Shown here piece after piece: positions 24,800 to 47,316 of a DNA stretch of 64,000 nt. Both the position numbers and the translations under genes were made by a program. The notes below the pieces were generated by a model. It was given only the letters and a program-made list of their open reading frames with translations. It did no database searches and was not told the DNA's origin. The stretch is taken from positions 9,583-73,582 of the forward strand of contig KB294622.1 in the NCBI GenBank assembly GCA_000328365.1. Direction: 5' to 3'. Source of the stretch: Capitella teleta (lineage: Eukaryota; Annelida; Polychaeta; Capitellidae). The first letter of the stretch is position 1; each line of letters begins with the position of its first letter.

Positions 24800-26063
24800 T
24801 CATTATGCTTTTTAAAATTCTTTTTATTCGTTGCTTCTATTCATTTTTTTCTTTTTCTTTTACAAATTTAAAATAACACCGTTTACTTTTCCCAGGCTTT
24901 TCTCTTCCTATAATTCGTGATCAGTAATCTCTGTAAATGGGGTCCCGCCCTGCTAGTCAAGTCAACAAACCCACCTGATTAAGTCAAGTGTCTGCATGGA
25001 ATCATATGCGTATCAGAGGCGTCACTCTGAGTAAAGTTCCCAGTGACTCATTCTTAGAAGCATGGGTCAAATAGAGGGCACACGGCACACGTGGATAAGA
25101 CGTGAATGATCTCGTATCACATCTTAAAGGTCATAGGCTGGGGGTTTAAGTCAGCCCTCAACTGTAAATCGAATCGGTGGCAGCAGCTCCAGCAGCTCCA
25201 TCAAGTCATGGCTGTTCTTGGGATACCGGGATGTCACTATCTATAGATACAAGGCCGACAAATGTGATTGACAGGAACCCCTACGCCCCTAGTGCCTCGT
25301 GGATACCAACAACATGATTAGGACTCATACGTGAACTGTCTTTCTGGACATCGATTTATATAAATTATAATTCCCTTTTGTTGCCTCAATAATTCTCTTC
25401 AAGTAAAGCCTTTGCTCTTTTTGAATCCAATACAATGATCTATTCTTCGAGGATAACAGAACAATATTAGAGGCACTTATTACCCATGCCACTTAACCAG
25501 GAAGCATATAAATATTATAACTTTTATGGGTCAGTAATTTCGTTATAATATATACAAATAAATGATGCGGTTTTGTTTTTCTTCTCGTATCGATTGGTTT
25601 TGAGCCAAGAACCACCTGCTGTTGCCTTTCATGAGACGCATTTCGCTTCTTAATTGCGACGTGAATTTTACATCTAATCAAGTGTAAAATAAACCATTTG
25701 TAATTATTGCCGACTCCACATAAATGTCTGGGGCTTCTCGGGTTGATGGATCGACTAATGACAGCAGAGTAATTGATAATTGATACAGGTACCACTGCGC
25801 TCTGTATATATTATAGGCTAAAATACGTGATTCGGTTTAAAGCGATCATTGCAGGTCACGTGTTTCGTGCATGGTTATTGACACGATTGAGCACTTCAAC
25901 TGAATGTTCAGTAAAATCCATTGACATATAGATAAGATTAGATGGTGCTTGCCAGAAGTATTATTAATTTTACAGAAAAAATAATAATATTAAATAAAAA
26001 ATAAAAAAAATGGATGAATAGGGCTGGCCCTGGAGATGATATTTTGTATCTCATGTCATGAAC

Positions 26064-26094
<31 letters not shown>

Positions 26095-29000
26095 AAATGA
26101 TCATCGAGACAACACCGTCTAGACTAGCTGTGTTGATTGCTGCTACTCTCCTATAGCTGTCATATTACGACACTACAAAATTACAAATGCATTCATTCAC
26201 TACATGAACTAGGCTGAACGGCATTTGCTTATCGCGGTCAGCAACCGTTGTGGACCAGGAAACATGACGACGCCCTTGAAGGACATTTCTCATGCACTTC
26301 ATTTCTTTTTCTTAACTTCGCTTGCTTCCCATTTGGTTTACTTTATCCCATCGGCATTTATTTCAATTCTCCTTCCTCTCCCCTCTCCTTCCTCTACCTC
26401 ACAATCTGATGTCATTTGTAAGACTTGGAGACGTTCTCTTTCGGCATAAAATTGGCCTTGTGCCAATAAGATCAGATCATCCAACAACCCCGTTATACTG
26501 TTTGCCTTGGCGAGGTGTATGCATGTTGGAAGATCAAGTCGTCAGCAGCATTACATCTTTCAAGTTTATGAGTCAGGGCAGAGATCCAGAACCTTTGGGT
26601 GTGGAGTCCCTCTACGGATCCACTGAATTTGATGCCTTTTTTGAGTAAGGTCTCAACTCTCAACAGACATGGACTTTGACATGATGTTGGTGCGTGTTTA
26701 CCCAAGCAATTAAAGAATTTAAGGTGTTTCCAAATGTTGCCTAAATCGATGAGATTTTTGTGATGTGGTGTGGTCCTAAAGGCAAGCTCTGAAAACAATT
26801 TACATGTACTTACCTTTTCGTCTGTTATTTGTTTCGCAGCTTTAAAGTTAGGTGTCATCCAAACTGAATGATATTCATAATAATTAGACGTAATTATTAG
26901 GTTATAATTATATATAATATACATGTATAACATTTTTTTGGGCTATAGAAGAATTCGACCTAGTTATCATTCCTGCATTCATCAATGTCAGCTCCGATTC
27001 AAAATTAATTTTCTTGCGCTGCCAATCCGTGAATCCACGTATCTTTTCCCATGGCAAGATGGCATTGAAAGTTGGTGACATTGATTGAGATGATAGCCCT
27101 GCAAGTGCTCTATACCAAGAAGCATCCATGAAGAAATCTCTACTACGAGATGGCTGATGGGTGATGGCTTCGTGCGAGTTAAAAATCCAAAAGCCCTTTA
27201 GAGCGGAAAGCGCGGATACAATCACAAAATGTAAATGTCACCGACCGGAAGAAATCAGATCAATAAACTTCGTTCTAGATGCCCTAGATGCATAGACTGA
27301 CAGGATTCACAAATCCGGTGCACGTCAGGCCAAGGTTGGCTCAAGATATCATTTCTAATAGGGCGGCGGTGGAAGAATGCGACCGAACATAAAACATGCA
27401 GAGAAAAATTCGACCTTCATTGGTTCAGAGGATTAAAATAGTGAGCTTAGTAATTCTATAACGACTCAATCCCGGATTACAAATATCCTGACATCTGGCT
27501 GTTTCTGGAAGAAAATTCTCATGCATATCCATGCATATGCTGCTATAGGGTCACCACAAGCTTCTTGTCTATGAAGATCAAAATAAACTCAAGACGTTAC
27601 CGTGGTCGGTAGACGACAAATGTCCCAAATTAGCAGCCAACAGAGCATTTATGGGAGGAACCGAAATTAGCTATTCCTCGTCGCCTCCCATCACCCCACG
27701 ATCGCTGAGAGTTGATTCATAACTTTGGCAACATCCCTCTCCGTTGGATTAAAACTAAAGAAACCTTATCAAGATATGACATCGAAAACAATATAGACAT
27801 GATTGTGTGATTAATTTGTATGGGTTAGAGGGCTGGAAAAATACAAAAATGGATATTGAAAATTATGAGATTTTGTCTATTGTCCCCGATACTAAACAAT
27901 ATAATTATTGGTGCTATTTGTTTTCTTCATGGAGTCTTGGTTAAGTGCATAATTTGGTTTGACTAACAGCACACAAAATATCCGCTGATGCGACGTGTAC
28001 TCTGGATACGTCACAACCGAAGAGGTTGAGTTTGTTTTAAACAGAAGTATATTTGGAGGAAGTGTAGTGTTATTGCCATGAATTTTACTTTGGCTGCTAG
28101 TATTTTCTCACAAGGATGTGAAATTTTTATTCTCAAATAGCGATGTGCGCATTTAGACTTCCTGCGTATTTAGAAACGTGGGCGCAGCAGTTTTAACGAC
28201 TCCTCACACTGCTGTGGAAATTTTTTTTAAGTTGATTTTTATGGGTTAAGAAGGAAGTCATGTGATTGGCCCAATCGTCCTAATAATATAGAATGACAGA
28301 AATCAAGATGACACGCGACAAACTGTCCCTCATATCTCACAATGCACGATGTAACAGATATGAATTTTTATATAAGAGCTGTGCGACAATGAGTTATATA
28401 ATTATTTGAACGCTTCAAACATTCATGCTCCAAAAAAACAAAGCTAAATGGATTTCTGTGAAAATTTGCATTGTTCTAGAAGGAAATTTTTCTTACATGT
28501 TATTATTCACTGATACTGGAGATCGAATAATCGGTTTGTCTGAGATTAGTAGTGCTATCCAACATCCGAAATCATGCAGCCACACAGGTTAACTCACAAC
28601 GTTAAAATAGCTAATAAAGATGTTGTCCCAGAACTGACCGAAATAGTACTACATGTAGTATTTCGAAATAGTATTTGTATTTCGGTCACATAGGATAGAG
28701 TGATTTTGCTGTAGGGCCTAATTAAGCGCCGATTTACGCTCTATTTGCATCTAAATGTCTCACATTGAGTAATTGTATGCAATTAACAAAAAGGAGCACT
28801 ATTCTTATAACTATTACCGTTCTCGGTATGATGAGGCAAAATCAGCCTAAGTTCAACAACATAATTACAGTAATGCAATATTCGTTGAAAAATCGCCGGC
28901 GCCCTGTTGCCATGACGACGGCTGTGACGACATTGAACGAAGTGCCCTAAATACGCTGTAAACGTGCATACAATCGCTCAAAATTCATATTCGACGTCCG

Positions 29001-29850
29001 GTTCTGGTCAAACTAAGTGGATTTTTGGTATTATAATGAAATTTGGCTTCGGGTTCTGTAGGCGGCTAGAAGTCTTTTTCATTTTGTCTCAACCTGTTCG
29101 TTTCCTCGTTTCACGCTTAGATCATCGACACAAGGGACTCAGCCTACCATAGATGAGATATATGCTGGCCTGAATCCCTGATTGGGGAATAATCAATATG
29201 GTGCATAATCTGGTTAAATCACTCGAAAGTCGATGGTTAAACTCAAGACATGTTCTCTTGATTCTGGAGCCTGATAAGCGAACTCGACTTCGGATCGTAC
29301 AAATCCGGTTATCTGGCTCCGAGGGTAAACCATCGGCTTCCTTTATAATAATTTATCCCTTAAAGAGATGATCCGAAGTTAATTTTGATTGTGTGTGTTT
29401 TTTTTGTTTTTGTTTTTTGTTTTTTTCCAACAATGCAAAAGTCATAAAATCCTTCAACAACATGCACCTAAGAAGGCATTATTCATGCGTAAAAGTTACT
29501 TGTGGGATGTTACAGACACTTCACAAAATTAGGGGAACACACAGAAAGTTTTAAATAAATAGAGTTTTTCTGCATTGAATCTTTGTCATTTTATTCAACA
29601 CTAATTGGTTTTTAATATATTCAACAGTTTTTAAGAAAGTACCTATCTACGAAACGATTAATATGAAAGAAACAGGATAACATATGTATATCCATCATAA
29701 TTCGGAATAATCTTAACACATGCAAATAATTATTTTCAGTCTAAACATTGTGATATGCCGATGTTCGTCTTCATTTTCCACAAGATGTTTAAGAATGATC
29801 GCAAGAAGTGCGTTATGGTTGCATGCAGAGAATTGTGGAGTAAGCAGAAT
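24800..29850. other. Gene-poor region
   Basis: No gene is recognised. The longest frames (minus 26493-26933 and 26908-27225) have no recognisable domain and no convincing introns. An A tract of about 28 lies at 26065-26092. The left part of this stretch should contain the 3' UTR of the MMP gene and the right edge the 3' UTR of the annexin gene. Confidence 0.45.
29590..29595 (-). promoter_or_regulatory. Possible poly(A) signal, annexin gene
   Basis: AATAAA on the minus strand, about 264 bases after the annexin stop codon. Confidence 0.35.
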
Positions 29851-29858
29851 CATAACGT

Positions 29859-32800
29859 TCAAGCGTCGCCAATGACGGCCAGGAGAAGGCGTTTGTAATC
29901 GCCTCCGACATCATCGGCAACGAAGTCATTCAGGCTCTGCTCATACTTGTTCTGGAATGCCTCCTTGATATCTGCCAGATCGACCTAGAAACGCAGGAGG
30001 AATCCAATGAAGAAAGCATTAAATCTAGAATCTCTCATGAGTACCTCGGATCTGGAGGTAATCACTCGGATCAAGTCGTTGTCAGAGGTACCAGCTCCCT
30101 TCATGCTGTCGTACAGACGTCGCGCAAAGAAAGTGGGCGGATCCTTTGCGTACCTCACTGAATATGAACGCCATTATATATGGCTATCATACCCATACAC
30201 GAGTAGTCTCACCAATAGCAAGGAGTCCTTCCTGCAGACATCCGCTGCATTCACTATCAATGGCTTCCTCTATATCTCGCTCGGCAAGATTACCGTACGC
30301 ATCAAAAGTCGCTCGGAGTTGGGCGTAGTTGCGCAGGGATAAGATTTTGTTGATGGCCGCTTCGTCGGTACCCCAACTGCCCTCACCAGCCTTGGGAGGA
30401 CAATTCCAGATAATATACCAGATGGTTCAAAAGGTGCCACTTACGTCGTATATTTCCTGTGCTTCTTCGTTGGCAAGGTCTTCATCAACATCATCAGACT
30501 GGTCACGTCCAGCGTTGACCTGCGAGACGAGGAGTCGCTTGAAATATCCCGAAGTCTCATTCATGATGTCTTCCTCAAGGTTGCGTTCAAACTCTGATTT
30601 TTTTTTTTAATATGGTTATGAAATGGACATCACGTGATCTACCTGATTCAAAGAGCGCCTTGATCTCCTCTATCTCCTCATTAGACCTTGAGCACAGAAT
30701 CTCAACCAAGGTCGCTTCATCTGTGCCAGCTCCCTGGTGGTCATAACCGTACATGCTATCGGATATACAGGTGTATAGCAATTAACCTACCTTCATAGCA
30801 TCACGGAGTTGATTTGCGTCAAACAGACGAGGCGGAGTCATCAACGCCACCACGGCATCCTCGAAATCACCTCCCAATTCGCTTTTCAGAGCATCAATCA
30901 AGTCCTGTACACCCGACTTACTGTTAAAAGCTGTTAATTATAGCACTAGGGTGCTCACCTCTCCGTACGAAGTTTTGTAGTTCGCCGCCACCTCCTGTCT
31001 CTCTGCGTTCGTGATCTTGCCGACGACCTCGACGATTTCCGCTTCGTCAGTTCCTGAAATCGATTGTGCTGATAGTTTATTGATGTTTTTCAAATGTGTT
31101 TACCAAGTCCTCGCATTGCATTTTTCAGCTGTTCTGCCAATTCCTCGGCGTTGAAATCCGGGTTCTCGAAGACCTGCGAAAATATTCGTGAATAGAACGA
31201 AAGAGTTTCCAAATGAATCTTTTGGTTCAACGTGGTTGACCGGTTGGGAGCTGTTGGTCATTGCAAAAAGGCCAAACTGACCCATATACCAGGCATTCAT
31301 TGCTTCAATCCGCATGCAACGTGTTCACTTCAGGTGGTTTTTATCAGGTAAAGTGAACATACTGAGTCGGATTGGAAGACAATTTCGTTAAAATTCACAG
31401 AAAAAAATAAATCTTTAAATATAAATATGAATACATAAATTCAACCAAATAAGACATTGATTGTTACAATTAAAAACAAATGACAATTAGTTTAATGAGT
31501 CAATTCAGCAGCGGAGCTAATTCATTTGAAGTGCCCTCAACCCGACTTAATTGTTCGGCGAGAAGTGAGATATTGCATCGTACTTCAAAGCGATCGAATT
31601 CATCCGTGTGAAGATCAAACAAAAGAGCCGCCGTAGCTTATGATTCAATTACCTTCCATTTCGCTATCACAAAGTTTAACTGTACCAATTCTCAGAAATC
31701 AACCTTGACACTATTCTATAGGCATAAACCAGTGCTATATACCCAGTTATCTACGCCCACAATTCCGCGATTCGTGCACTTGTATTCAACCGTGTGAGTG
31801 TGTGCATTGTGCAAACAATTGGCCTCACGAGGATAAACGATAAAACATCGAAAATAGTTGCAACATACGAGTACAATACAATACATGCATGTGTCATACG
31901 AAAGCCACACACCACGTGACAAACTGATGATCTCGCGTAGAGAAAAATGAGCATTCCACGGAGGAAGAAATCGCAACATAATCGAATGTTATCTGTTTGA
32001 TCCTTCGACCTACATTCTGCATCCGTTTCTGCTAAGGAATTTCCACAATGCATTGAGTGCACTTTGGATTGCGTAATGCTATCCTGTGATGTGTTCATTG
32101 CATTGGCAATACAAGTACACAACCACCATAGACGCAATCACTGCTTCAAAGTAAAAGTAACAATGAGTGCACGGGTTATCGTGTTTTTTAAATGATTAAG
32201 GCTTGCCAAATACATGGATCGATCGTAATACTACAGTTCGATGAGCCCTGATATTGGGATTGGAAACTACATTGAAAATCACTATATAGTTGTTTATTGA
32301 AATATTGTCCCTGTATAGAATACTGTTGGCCCACTATATTGGGTTTGAGTATAGCGTGAATATAAATAACTGAAGGTTGAATGGTTCGTGTTCTCCACCC
32401 ATGCATTGCACGGCGTTACATTAATTCACTCACGCATTACATGCAATCTATCATGTTCAGATGTAAGTTTATTTTTAAACTAGCATGGAATTCCTTACCC
32501 TAGATCCCAACAATTCATGACCATCATGACAATGACCATCCCATTCACATGACGGTCAAAACACTCAGGTGTGTGTGTTATAATAATGCATCAAAATTCC
32601 ACAGGTATGTGGCAAGTGAAGAAGTCGCGGCACACTGCTGGCCTTCTTCTCTCGGGTTTTGTAGAGCGAGGGGGCGTGGCGCTCGGCATCGGTTCAACTT
32701 TTGGGCTTCAAGGTTTAGAAACACTTAACTGCAGTACGTAAGCGTGTTTGGCCCAAACATCTAACATAATTAGTGTGCGTGTATATGTGCAATTGTTAGT

Positions 32801-33139
32801 GACTCATGAATGCATCCAGGCTCGGTAATTACCTAGTGTGCATAAAGCATGATACAAATAGTACCATTCGAGCATTTCTGGTATGTTGGTATCAGCATCA
32901 AATTAACACATATTTAGTTTCAATTAACATGTCAAGAAACTCCATGCCAAGTCAAGCCAAGTGGTGCTATACGGCATTTAATTATACAGGTGCACGCGAT
33001 GCACGCATAATTTAAATAGATCACAAATACTCAAATAGCAACCAATGAAAACATTGTGAATACACAATACATTAACCTACTACACACAATGGCTATGCTC
33101 CACTAGAGTTACCAAAAAAATTGTACTCACCGTAGCCAT
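29859..33139 (-). CDS. Annexin (four-repeat, calcium-dependent phospholipid-binding protein)
   Basis: Nine exons give 314 residues in one frame: 33131-33139, 31104-31173, 30959-31053, 30791-30904, 30643-30733, 30445-30593, 30213-30390, 30045-30157, 29859-29984. Four annexin repeats are clear, each opening with a type-II calcium loop: [31 protein letters not shown] and [10 protein letters not shown]. The C-terminus [13 protein letters not shown] is the standard annexin ending. The length equals a bare annexin core, with an N-terminal head of only about 12 residues, so there is little regulatory tail. The start exon codes only Met-Ala-Thr before a 2-kb intron; I chose it because ATG, GTGAG donor and phase all fit and the next exon has no usable ATG at its start. 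Annexins act at cytosolic faces of membranes in trafficking and repair. The paralogue cannot be named. Confidence 0.95.
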
Positions 33140-33842
33140 GTTGAATGTGTAGCAAAACGGATGTGATTCCAAAAAAAGCCGACAGCGTTCGCTTTCTAAT
33201 TCGAAGGGAGAGACGAAGCCAGTGAGGACGCCAAATATGGACTGAGAGGCAACCAATATCAACTGGGCTTTAAAAACCTCTCTCAGACGGAGTGCGATAA
33301 CCGTAGCATCTCACTGCCTCGATCCTCTGAGAACAGGTTGATTTAGGAAGGGAATTTTCCACCAAGTGCACACTACATGTGCAGCACCCAGACGATGCGT
33401 CATGTCTGCTGTGGTGTACACATCTGCGCGACGATGCATATAACTCAAATTCTCAATAACAAATTAACAGTGTGGTTATGATAAAAATGGGTGAATGGTT
33501 ATGAGCAGAGATCGTGTGAGTTCTAGATTTATTGAGTGCCGAGGGCAGTGTATATGTGATATAATCGTATGCAGATTATGGATAATGGCCCTGTCTAGAC
33601 AACAAGGTTCCATTTGGAAGCTCGGCACACACCCAGCGCCAGACGGACAGAAGGTTTCGGCACCTGATCAGTTGAATCGATACATTGGTATTCATGGAAG
33701 AGAGCGAGAGAACAGAGGAGAAAACAATTGATGCTCTGCGAACACATGATTGAAAGAAAGAAGTGAAAAAAATATGCGGTTTGTGTGCAGTTTATTTTGT
33801 TCCAAAGGGTGAGGGATCCTCGTCGTAAGAGCCGCCATGGCA
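33140..33842. other. Intergenic between annexin and aminotransferase
   Basis: It should hold the annexin promoter on the right of its start exon and the aminotransferase 3' UTR. No separate gene is recognised. Confidence 0.4.
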
Positions 33843-35119
33843 TCAATGCAGAATCGAAGGCAGAAGCACATTACTCTCACCTAGCATGTTAGGCTTATGT
33901 CGGTTCAGAAAATTTCGGAAATGATCGACAACCTCGGGGAGATTGCGCCGTCCAAACCCAACCCTGAAGAATTGATCCTCAAAATCAAATGCTTTCCCTG
34001 GAAGAATGAGCACCCCGTCTTCCGCGGCCACCAGCTCGGACAGATTGGAGGCTCTACGTTCGCAGAAATCCCACAACCAGCCTTGAATCTTCACAAACGC
34101 AGTTGTACCAGCTCGGGGTCTGCTCCAAACGAAAATGTCATGGTAGTCCGCGAAGAACGCGTCCAAAATGTCCAAATTGCATTTGACGATGTCCATAACT
34201 CGCTCTGTTATTTGTTGTTCACTACGCAAGCCCATAATGGCCAGGATTTCACTTGGCCCAGGACAGCAAATGGTGATGTAATCCTTGAAGGACAACATCA
34301 TGTTCACGAGCTCCTCATCCCGAGAGCAGACCCAGCCAATCCGCAGACCCGGCAACCCGAAGGTTTTAGACATGCCGAACAGCGAGGCCGCGCGTTCGTA
34401 CATTTCACACGCACTCTGCAAGGCTTCGCTCCCATCGTTATTGGTTAAACGATACATTTCGTCAGAGAATAAAAATATGTCTTTCTCTTTACAGACGTTG
34501 ATTATCTCCGTCCAGGCCTCTTCACTTGGAAGGAACCCAGTCGGATTGTGGGGGAAGTTCACCACGACCAGCTTAGTGTGAGTTCTGATCAGAGATTTAA
34601 GACGCTCGACAGAGAAGAACCAGGAATTGTCGCTCTTCAGCTCGGGGGTCCAGTAATCCACATCACAACCTTCGGTCTTGGTGTTCTCGTACAAACTTTG
34701 GTACGACGGGAAAGTACTGATGACGTGGAGCTTCTGGAGCGTGTGCCTCCTGCAATATTACGCAAAACACGACATGAAAGATAATTGTTTATTAAAGGAA
34801 ATTCGAACCTCTTTAAAAGGGACACAAGACATTTCATTGCAATGTAGATGCCTTCCTGAGGAGTTAAAACCACCACATCGTCGGGACGGACACCGTGGAG
34901 ACGGGCAACCTCGGTCTTCAGGACTGGGTGGCCTGATGACTCGGTGTACCCCAGTTTCAGATCATTCCACAACGACGTTGACTCAGCATCAGCCATTGCC
35001 ACCAGTTCGGTCATGGCAAGGGACTCGGCGTCCGAGCAACATAGCAGGTACGGGGTGTTAAACTCGTAACGAGCGAAGAATCGCTCGATCTTGAACTGGG
35101 GAGGTAGGTTGGATGCCAT
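33843..35119 (-). CDS. PLP-dependent class I/II aminotransferase-fold enzyme
   Basis: Two coding exons (34809-35119 and 33843-34749) give 405 residues. Fold-type I signature residues are all present: NFPHNPTG (N172), FSDEMYR (D200, Y203), the Schiff-base lysine in GMSKTFGLPGLRIGW (K232, with R240) and a carboxylate-binding arginine in FFRVGFG (R366). The N-terminus reads FKIERFFARYEF and LGYTESSGHPVLK, a pattern I associate with bacterial-type members of the family more than with typical animal aspartate or alanine aminotransferases. It may be annotated as ACC-synthase-like in animals. The substrate cannot be told from sequence. A TTTTTTTCCTCACAG acceptor on the minus strand 13 bases before ATG suggests an extra 5'-UTR exon upstream. 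The protein has no signal peptide and is probably cytosolic. Confidence 0.92.
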
Positions 35120-38008
35120 GCTGCTCCGCTATCTGTGAGGAAAAAAATGGTTTGTCAATTATAATGAGTATATATAACAAATAAGTAAAGCAAGATTGAT
35201 AGATTACTTAAACAGAAATTGTTACTTCCTTGGGTCGAAGGTCACGTTCCCATTTCCCTTAATTGCGTGTTTCATTTGCGGAACACAGGAAAGTGCATCA
35301 ATCCAACGATTTCCACTTTTATTCATAATGACCCCCTGAGTTCGTCCTTATATCACAAGTATTAATTACTATGTCATCACATTGATCGGGTGCCGAAATT
35401 TATCCCATTTCATAAAAATATACGCGGTTTTATCAAAAGTTGATTAAAATGACGTTTTGGGGCAATTTAATGCACCCAGGTAGTTTTCAGTCCTATTGAG
35501 TTTCGGTGGGGGTGTTGCCATGGCGATGGACCGTTGAAATTAATAAATGGTGTGATCTTTCATCAGTAAATGCATATCATTAATTATATTATGCTGCTCA
35601 AATTAAGCGCGATGAAATAGGAACTAGAAAGTGGATAATAATTTATAGAAAGTGACGGAGAACATAGACGGTCATAGACAGTAGGCAGTCTTGTTATGCA
35701 GTTGAGCTGCACAATGGAGTTCGATCAATCAGGGTTCAGAGTTTTATTTCGTACAAAGCACTAAACAAAGAGGATAAATAGAAAGTGACAGAGAGGGAGA
35801 TCGCACCATAATTTAATCGCTCGGGAGTTTTGTTTGATACATTTTAAGGAAACTGTGTTCACTTTCCAGACAGTGACATAGACTATGCATGCAGAGTATA
35901 TAACAGACTTATATATTAATAGCGAAGTTTAATCACCATTCACAAGCAGAACGCCGATCGCGGACATCAGGACCTTGATGGCGGCATGAATAGCCAGGAT
36001 TGCAGTCAGGCGGCCAAACCGACTGAGTTACTCGGTGGCCGGTTGACAAGAGAGAAACTCAAATTTCTGTCAACTTGACGATTGACATTTTACCTTGAAT
36101 GAAATGCGCAGTTTATTCGTGCATGAATGCGCTATGAATGCGCATGAATGAGTTATATCTACAAGTAGATTGTGATGCATAAAATCATAAATATGGAGAT
36201 TACCTTGTATAATTAATTATACACATAGATTCAACGTCGCTCTGATAAGTGGGCTTTACGCGCGGCCTGTTGCCATGGCAACCCCTACCATCAGTTCCCG
36301 TGATTATCGCAGATTCCGGTTTCGGTAAACCAGAATTAAGGCTCAATTGAGCAAAAATTAATAAGCTTCTAGCAAATTTCGGCTCGGTTTTATCCTTCCT
36401 GCATTTTTTTTGTATTTTTTACTCACATTATAGTATGGTTTTTATGTCGGGTAGACATACATTTATTTTATAGTCCGTGCGAAACTGCGAATCGCTCACT
36501 TAGACGATCCGTTATGACTACTTTTTTTTCAAAATAGGGAGATAGGCCGATGTCCAATCTGTGTGCATGTACAAGCTAGTTTCCTTATCTATGAATAAAA
36601 TAGTCAGTTATGTTCATCGTGTAATTATGTAATCTCTGAAAACCGCGATAAAAGACTCGGGCCCTTATAGAATCTACATGTACGAGAGAGGCCCTGATCG
36701 AGTTTTTGTATCTGAAATTTTGAAAATGTCACAGACAAAAATAAAACATTTGAACCTAATTGTTCGGTCTACATTACTCTACAAGAAGCTAAATTTTTAG
36801 TAGTGTAAGAATATTGTTCCTTCTTGTTCATAATGTGAGATATCTGCAAACGACAAATTCATGCTTAATGAAATCAATTGACCTAAATATTATGATGGAT
36901 TGTGACCGAACAACAGGGCATTGTAGGGTCACACAATTTCGGTGTCAGTACAGGAGCTAGGCCTAGCTATTATTAACTGGGACTAATATATATAGCTGGC
37001 GCTATATGCATGGTCATATAATTATGATTGTGATATTAGCACATCCACGTGGGCATCTTGAGCAATATAGCAATATGCAATCGCATCGCACATGGCTGTT
37101 AGCCAACCCTTATAATAATTATAATAAAGTATGATGCTCATCCCAGTCAGACACAGGCACTTATCAGTTATCACTGCTTTTGTTCTTGAACATCTAACTT
37201 TAAAAAGCATAACGCATTCTCGATAAGGCAAACCGTTATGATAAACGAGTACAAGTACGTTATGCATTTCTGTGCAGATATATTTTTGTGTTTGAATTGC
37301 CTTGTTTTAAAGGTACTGCAAGCGAATTGAAGTTTCAAGATAGAAAAGTTAATTGCTCTAACCTTGCTCCGAGATCAGAACGGTAATTTACTAAACCAGT
37401 GAACGTGGTGCGTTTTATCGATCTAATTTATGACGTCATACTTTCTGTTCCTCTTCAGTCTATTTCCGTGTTGTGCATATGCAAATAAGGGAAATTTCTA
37501 TTCGTTCTGAGCTTTGTTTCTGTGTAGTTCTGGTTCAATGGTTGGTAAAGTCATTTGAATCTATATAATTATTCGTAGAATATTCAATTAGAAACACAAT
37601 GACATTTCCATTATCATTACATCAGAATGATGGTTAAGAAAATTCATGTTCACCCATAAGAAAGTTTTTTTGTTAATGATCACAACGTTAACAATGTATA
37701 AATACGTTTTCTTCAGGGCCCTTCCTTTTTAGGTCGATTTGAACCTTTGTGATTATTTTAATCATTTATCTTTTGCTAACCAGCAATTATGCAATCAACA
37801 CTACTATGCATCACTTATATTATTGTTGTATACATATAATTATAATGTTTAAATTTATAATATTAATTTTATAATTCTATTACTGTATTACGTGTACTGT
37901 ATTTATACTCGATGAATTGCTTTCTCTCTTTTCCATTCTTTCTATTTCTTTTAAGGGGAGATAGTTACGGCATAATCCACCCGTGTCTCTCGCTTGCAGT
38001 CTTCGGGT

Positions 38009-38202
<194 letters not shown>

Positions 38203-38986
38203 GCATCCGAGTGGTAGCGTAATAATATGACCACTTCGATTATACACGTACTTTCATATGCTGTGCTCATGTTCATGCAGTAGGAATGTTATCTAAGAAA
38301 GTTTGTGGTAATTAACAAAATAGCACTCATAAGTTATATCCATTGATTAGGCCTATTAACATGCATAATACTCAAGCAGGTTGGGCTTGTATTAATATTA
38401 TATATACTATGGAGTTTACAACCGGTATTATTGAAACTCATGTCGCAATCAATTCGATGCATGCATGCTTATTGTACAGGCATGCTTATTGCTCACCGTT
38501 ACATTATTTTGCTCACCAACCTGATTTGGCTGGAGAACCCACAGCGCTTTCTGGTTTGAGAAGTTAATTGCGATGAGCACAGAAGCTGAACAGGTGCTGA
38601 AACAAAAATCGATACGTATATTAGCCTATGACGCATACCGTTAATTATACGGTGTACAGATAAGCTGAATACGTGGAGATCGGAATCTATCTGAACTATA
38701 GATAAGGTACGTATACATACACAACACATTCAGAGTACCTACTGCATGGCGTCTGTAACATACATTAAACACGTAAAATAATTATAGCTAAGATAATTAC
38801 GATAGAAGGGTTTTATTCGCCCGGGGAATCGTTTTGCTAAATAGATTACGAGTAATTATGAGTAAAATGAATGATGAATACGACAATTAACGCCCTGGAT
38901 GATAAAGACAATAAATATCTTGTGGAGTGTAAATTAATGTGGAGGGCACTAACGAATTTTTAAGCTAGCTGTTTGGTTTCGGCTTT

Positions 38987-39041
38987 GACGGCTGACGGCT
39001 GACGGCTGTCGGCTGTCGGCTGTCGGCTGTCGGCTGTCAGC
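38987..39041. repeat. 7-bp minisatellite GGCTGAC/GGCTGTC
   Basis: About eight head-to-tail units: the first units read GGCTGAC, the later ones GGCTGTC. The array ends about 415 bases before the DENND5-like start codon. Confidence 0.9.
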
Positions 39042-39456
39042 TCCGCTCTGCCACTGCATGGCTCATGGCAATTAACGGGCGTGACACAGCCTCGACGCAG
39101 GGTCATGTGCCGGGGCCTCTATACTATTCACGTACTGTACATACCGTTATAATAAACAATGAACCAGTAAACTTTTTTAAAATTCGAACTTGAAATTGAA
39201 AATGAAATGGAAATTGAATTTATTCCCCCCCCCCCGCCCCGGGCCCCCAGCCAGCTGTGATTCGATGGATTCAAGTATATAACCATCAATAAGCAATATA
39301 ACCACTAAAAGACCGCAAATGGATGAAGAATAAGGTTCTTCTGCGCATGCGCATTCGGTTTTCCTGTCAAAAAGTTGTTTTGGTTCCTTGGGCGGAGAAA
39401 TGGTCGCAGAAGGGGTGTGAAATGCATGCATATCTGTTGCCTGCGACAATCCCAAG

Positions 39457-47316
<7,860 letters not shown>

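Noticed and set aside
26493-27225. Minus-strand frames of 146 and 105 codons
   Set aside because: No recognisable domain. A possible GTAAGT donor near 26812 would give an intron of only 25 bases, which is not credible.
34637-35119. A separate 160-codon aminotransferase-like gene
   Set aside because: It is exon 1 of the aminotransferase reading on into its intron; splicing at 34809/34749 joins it to exon 2 in frame.
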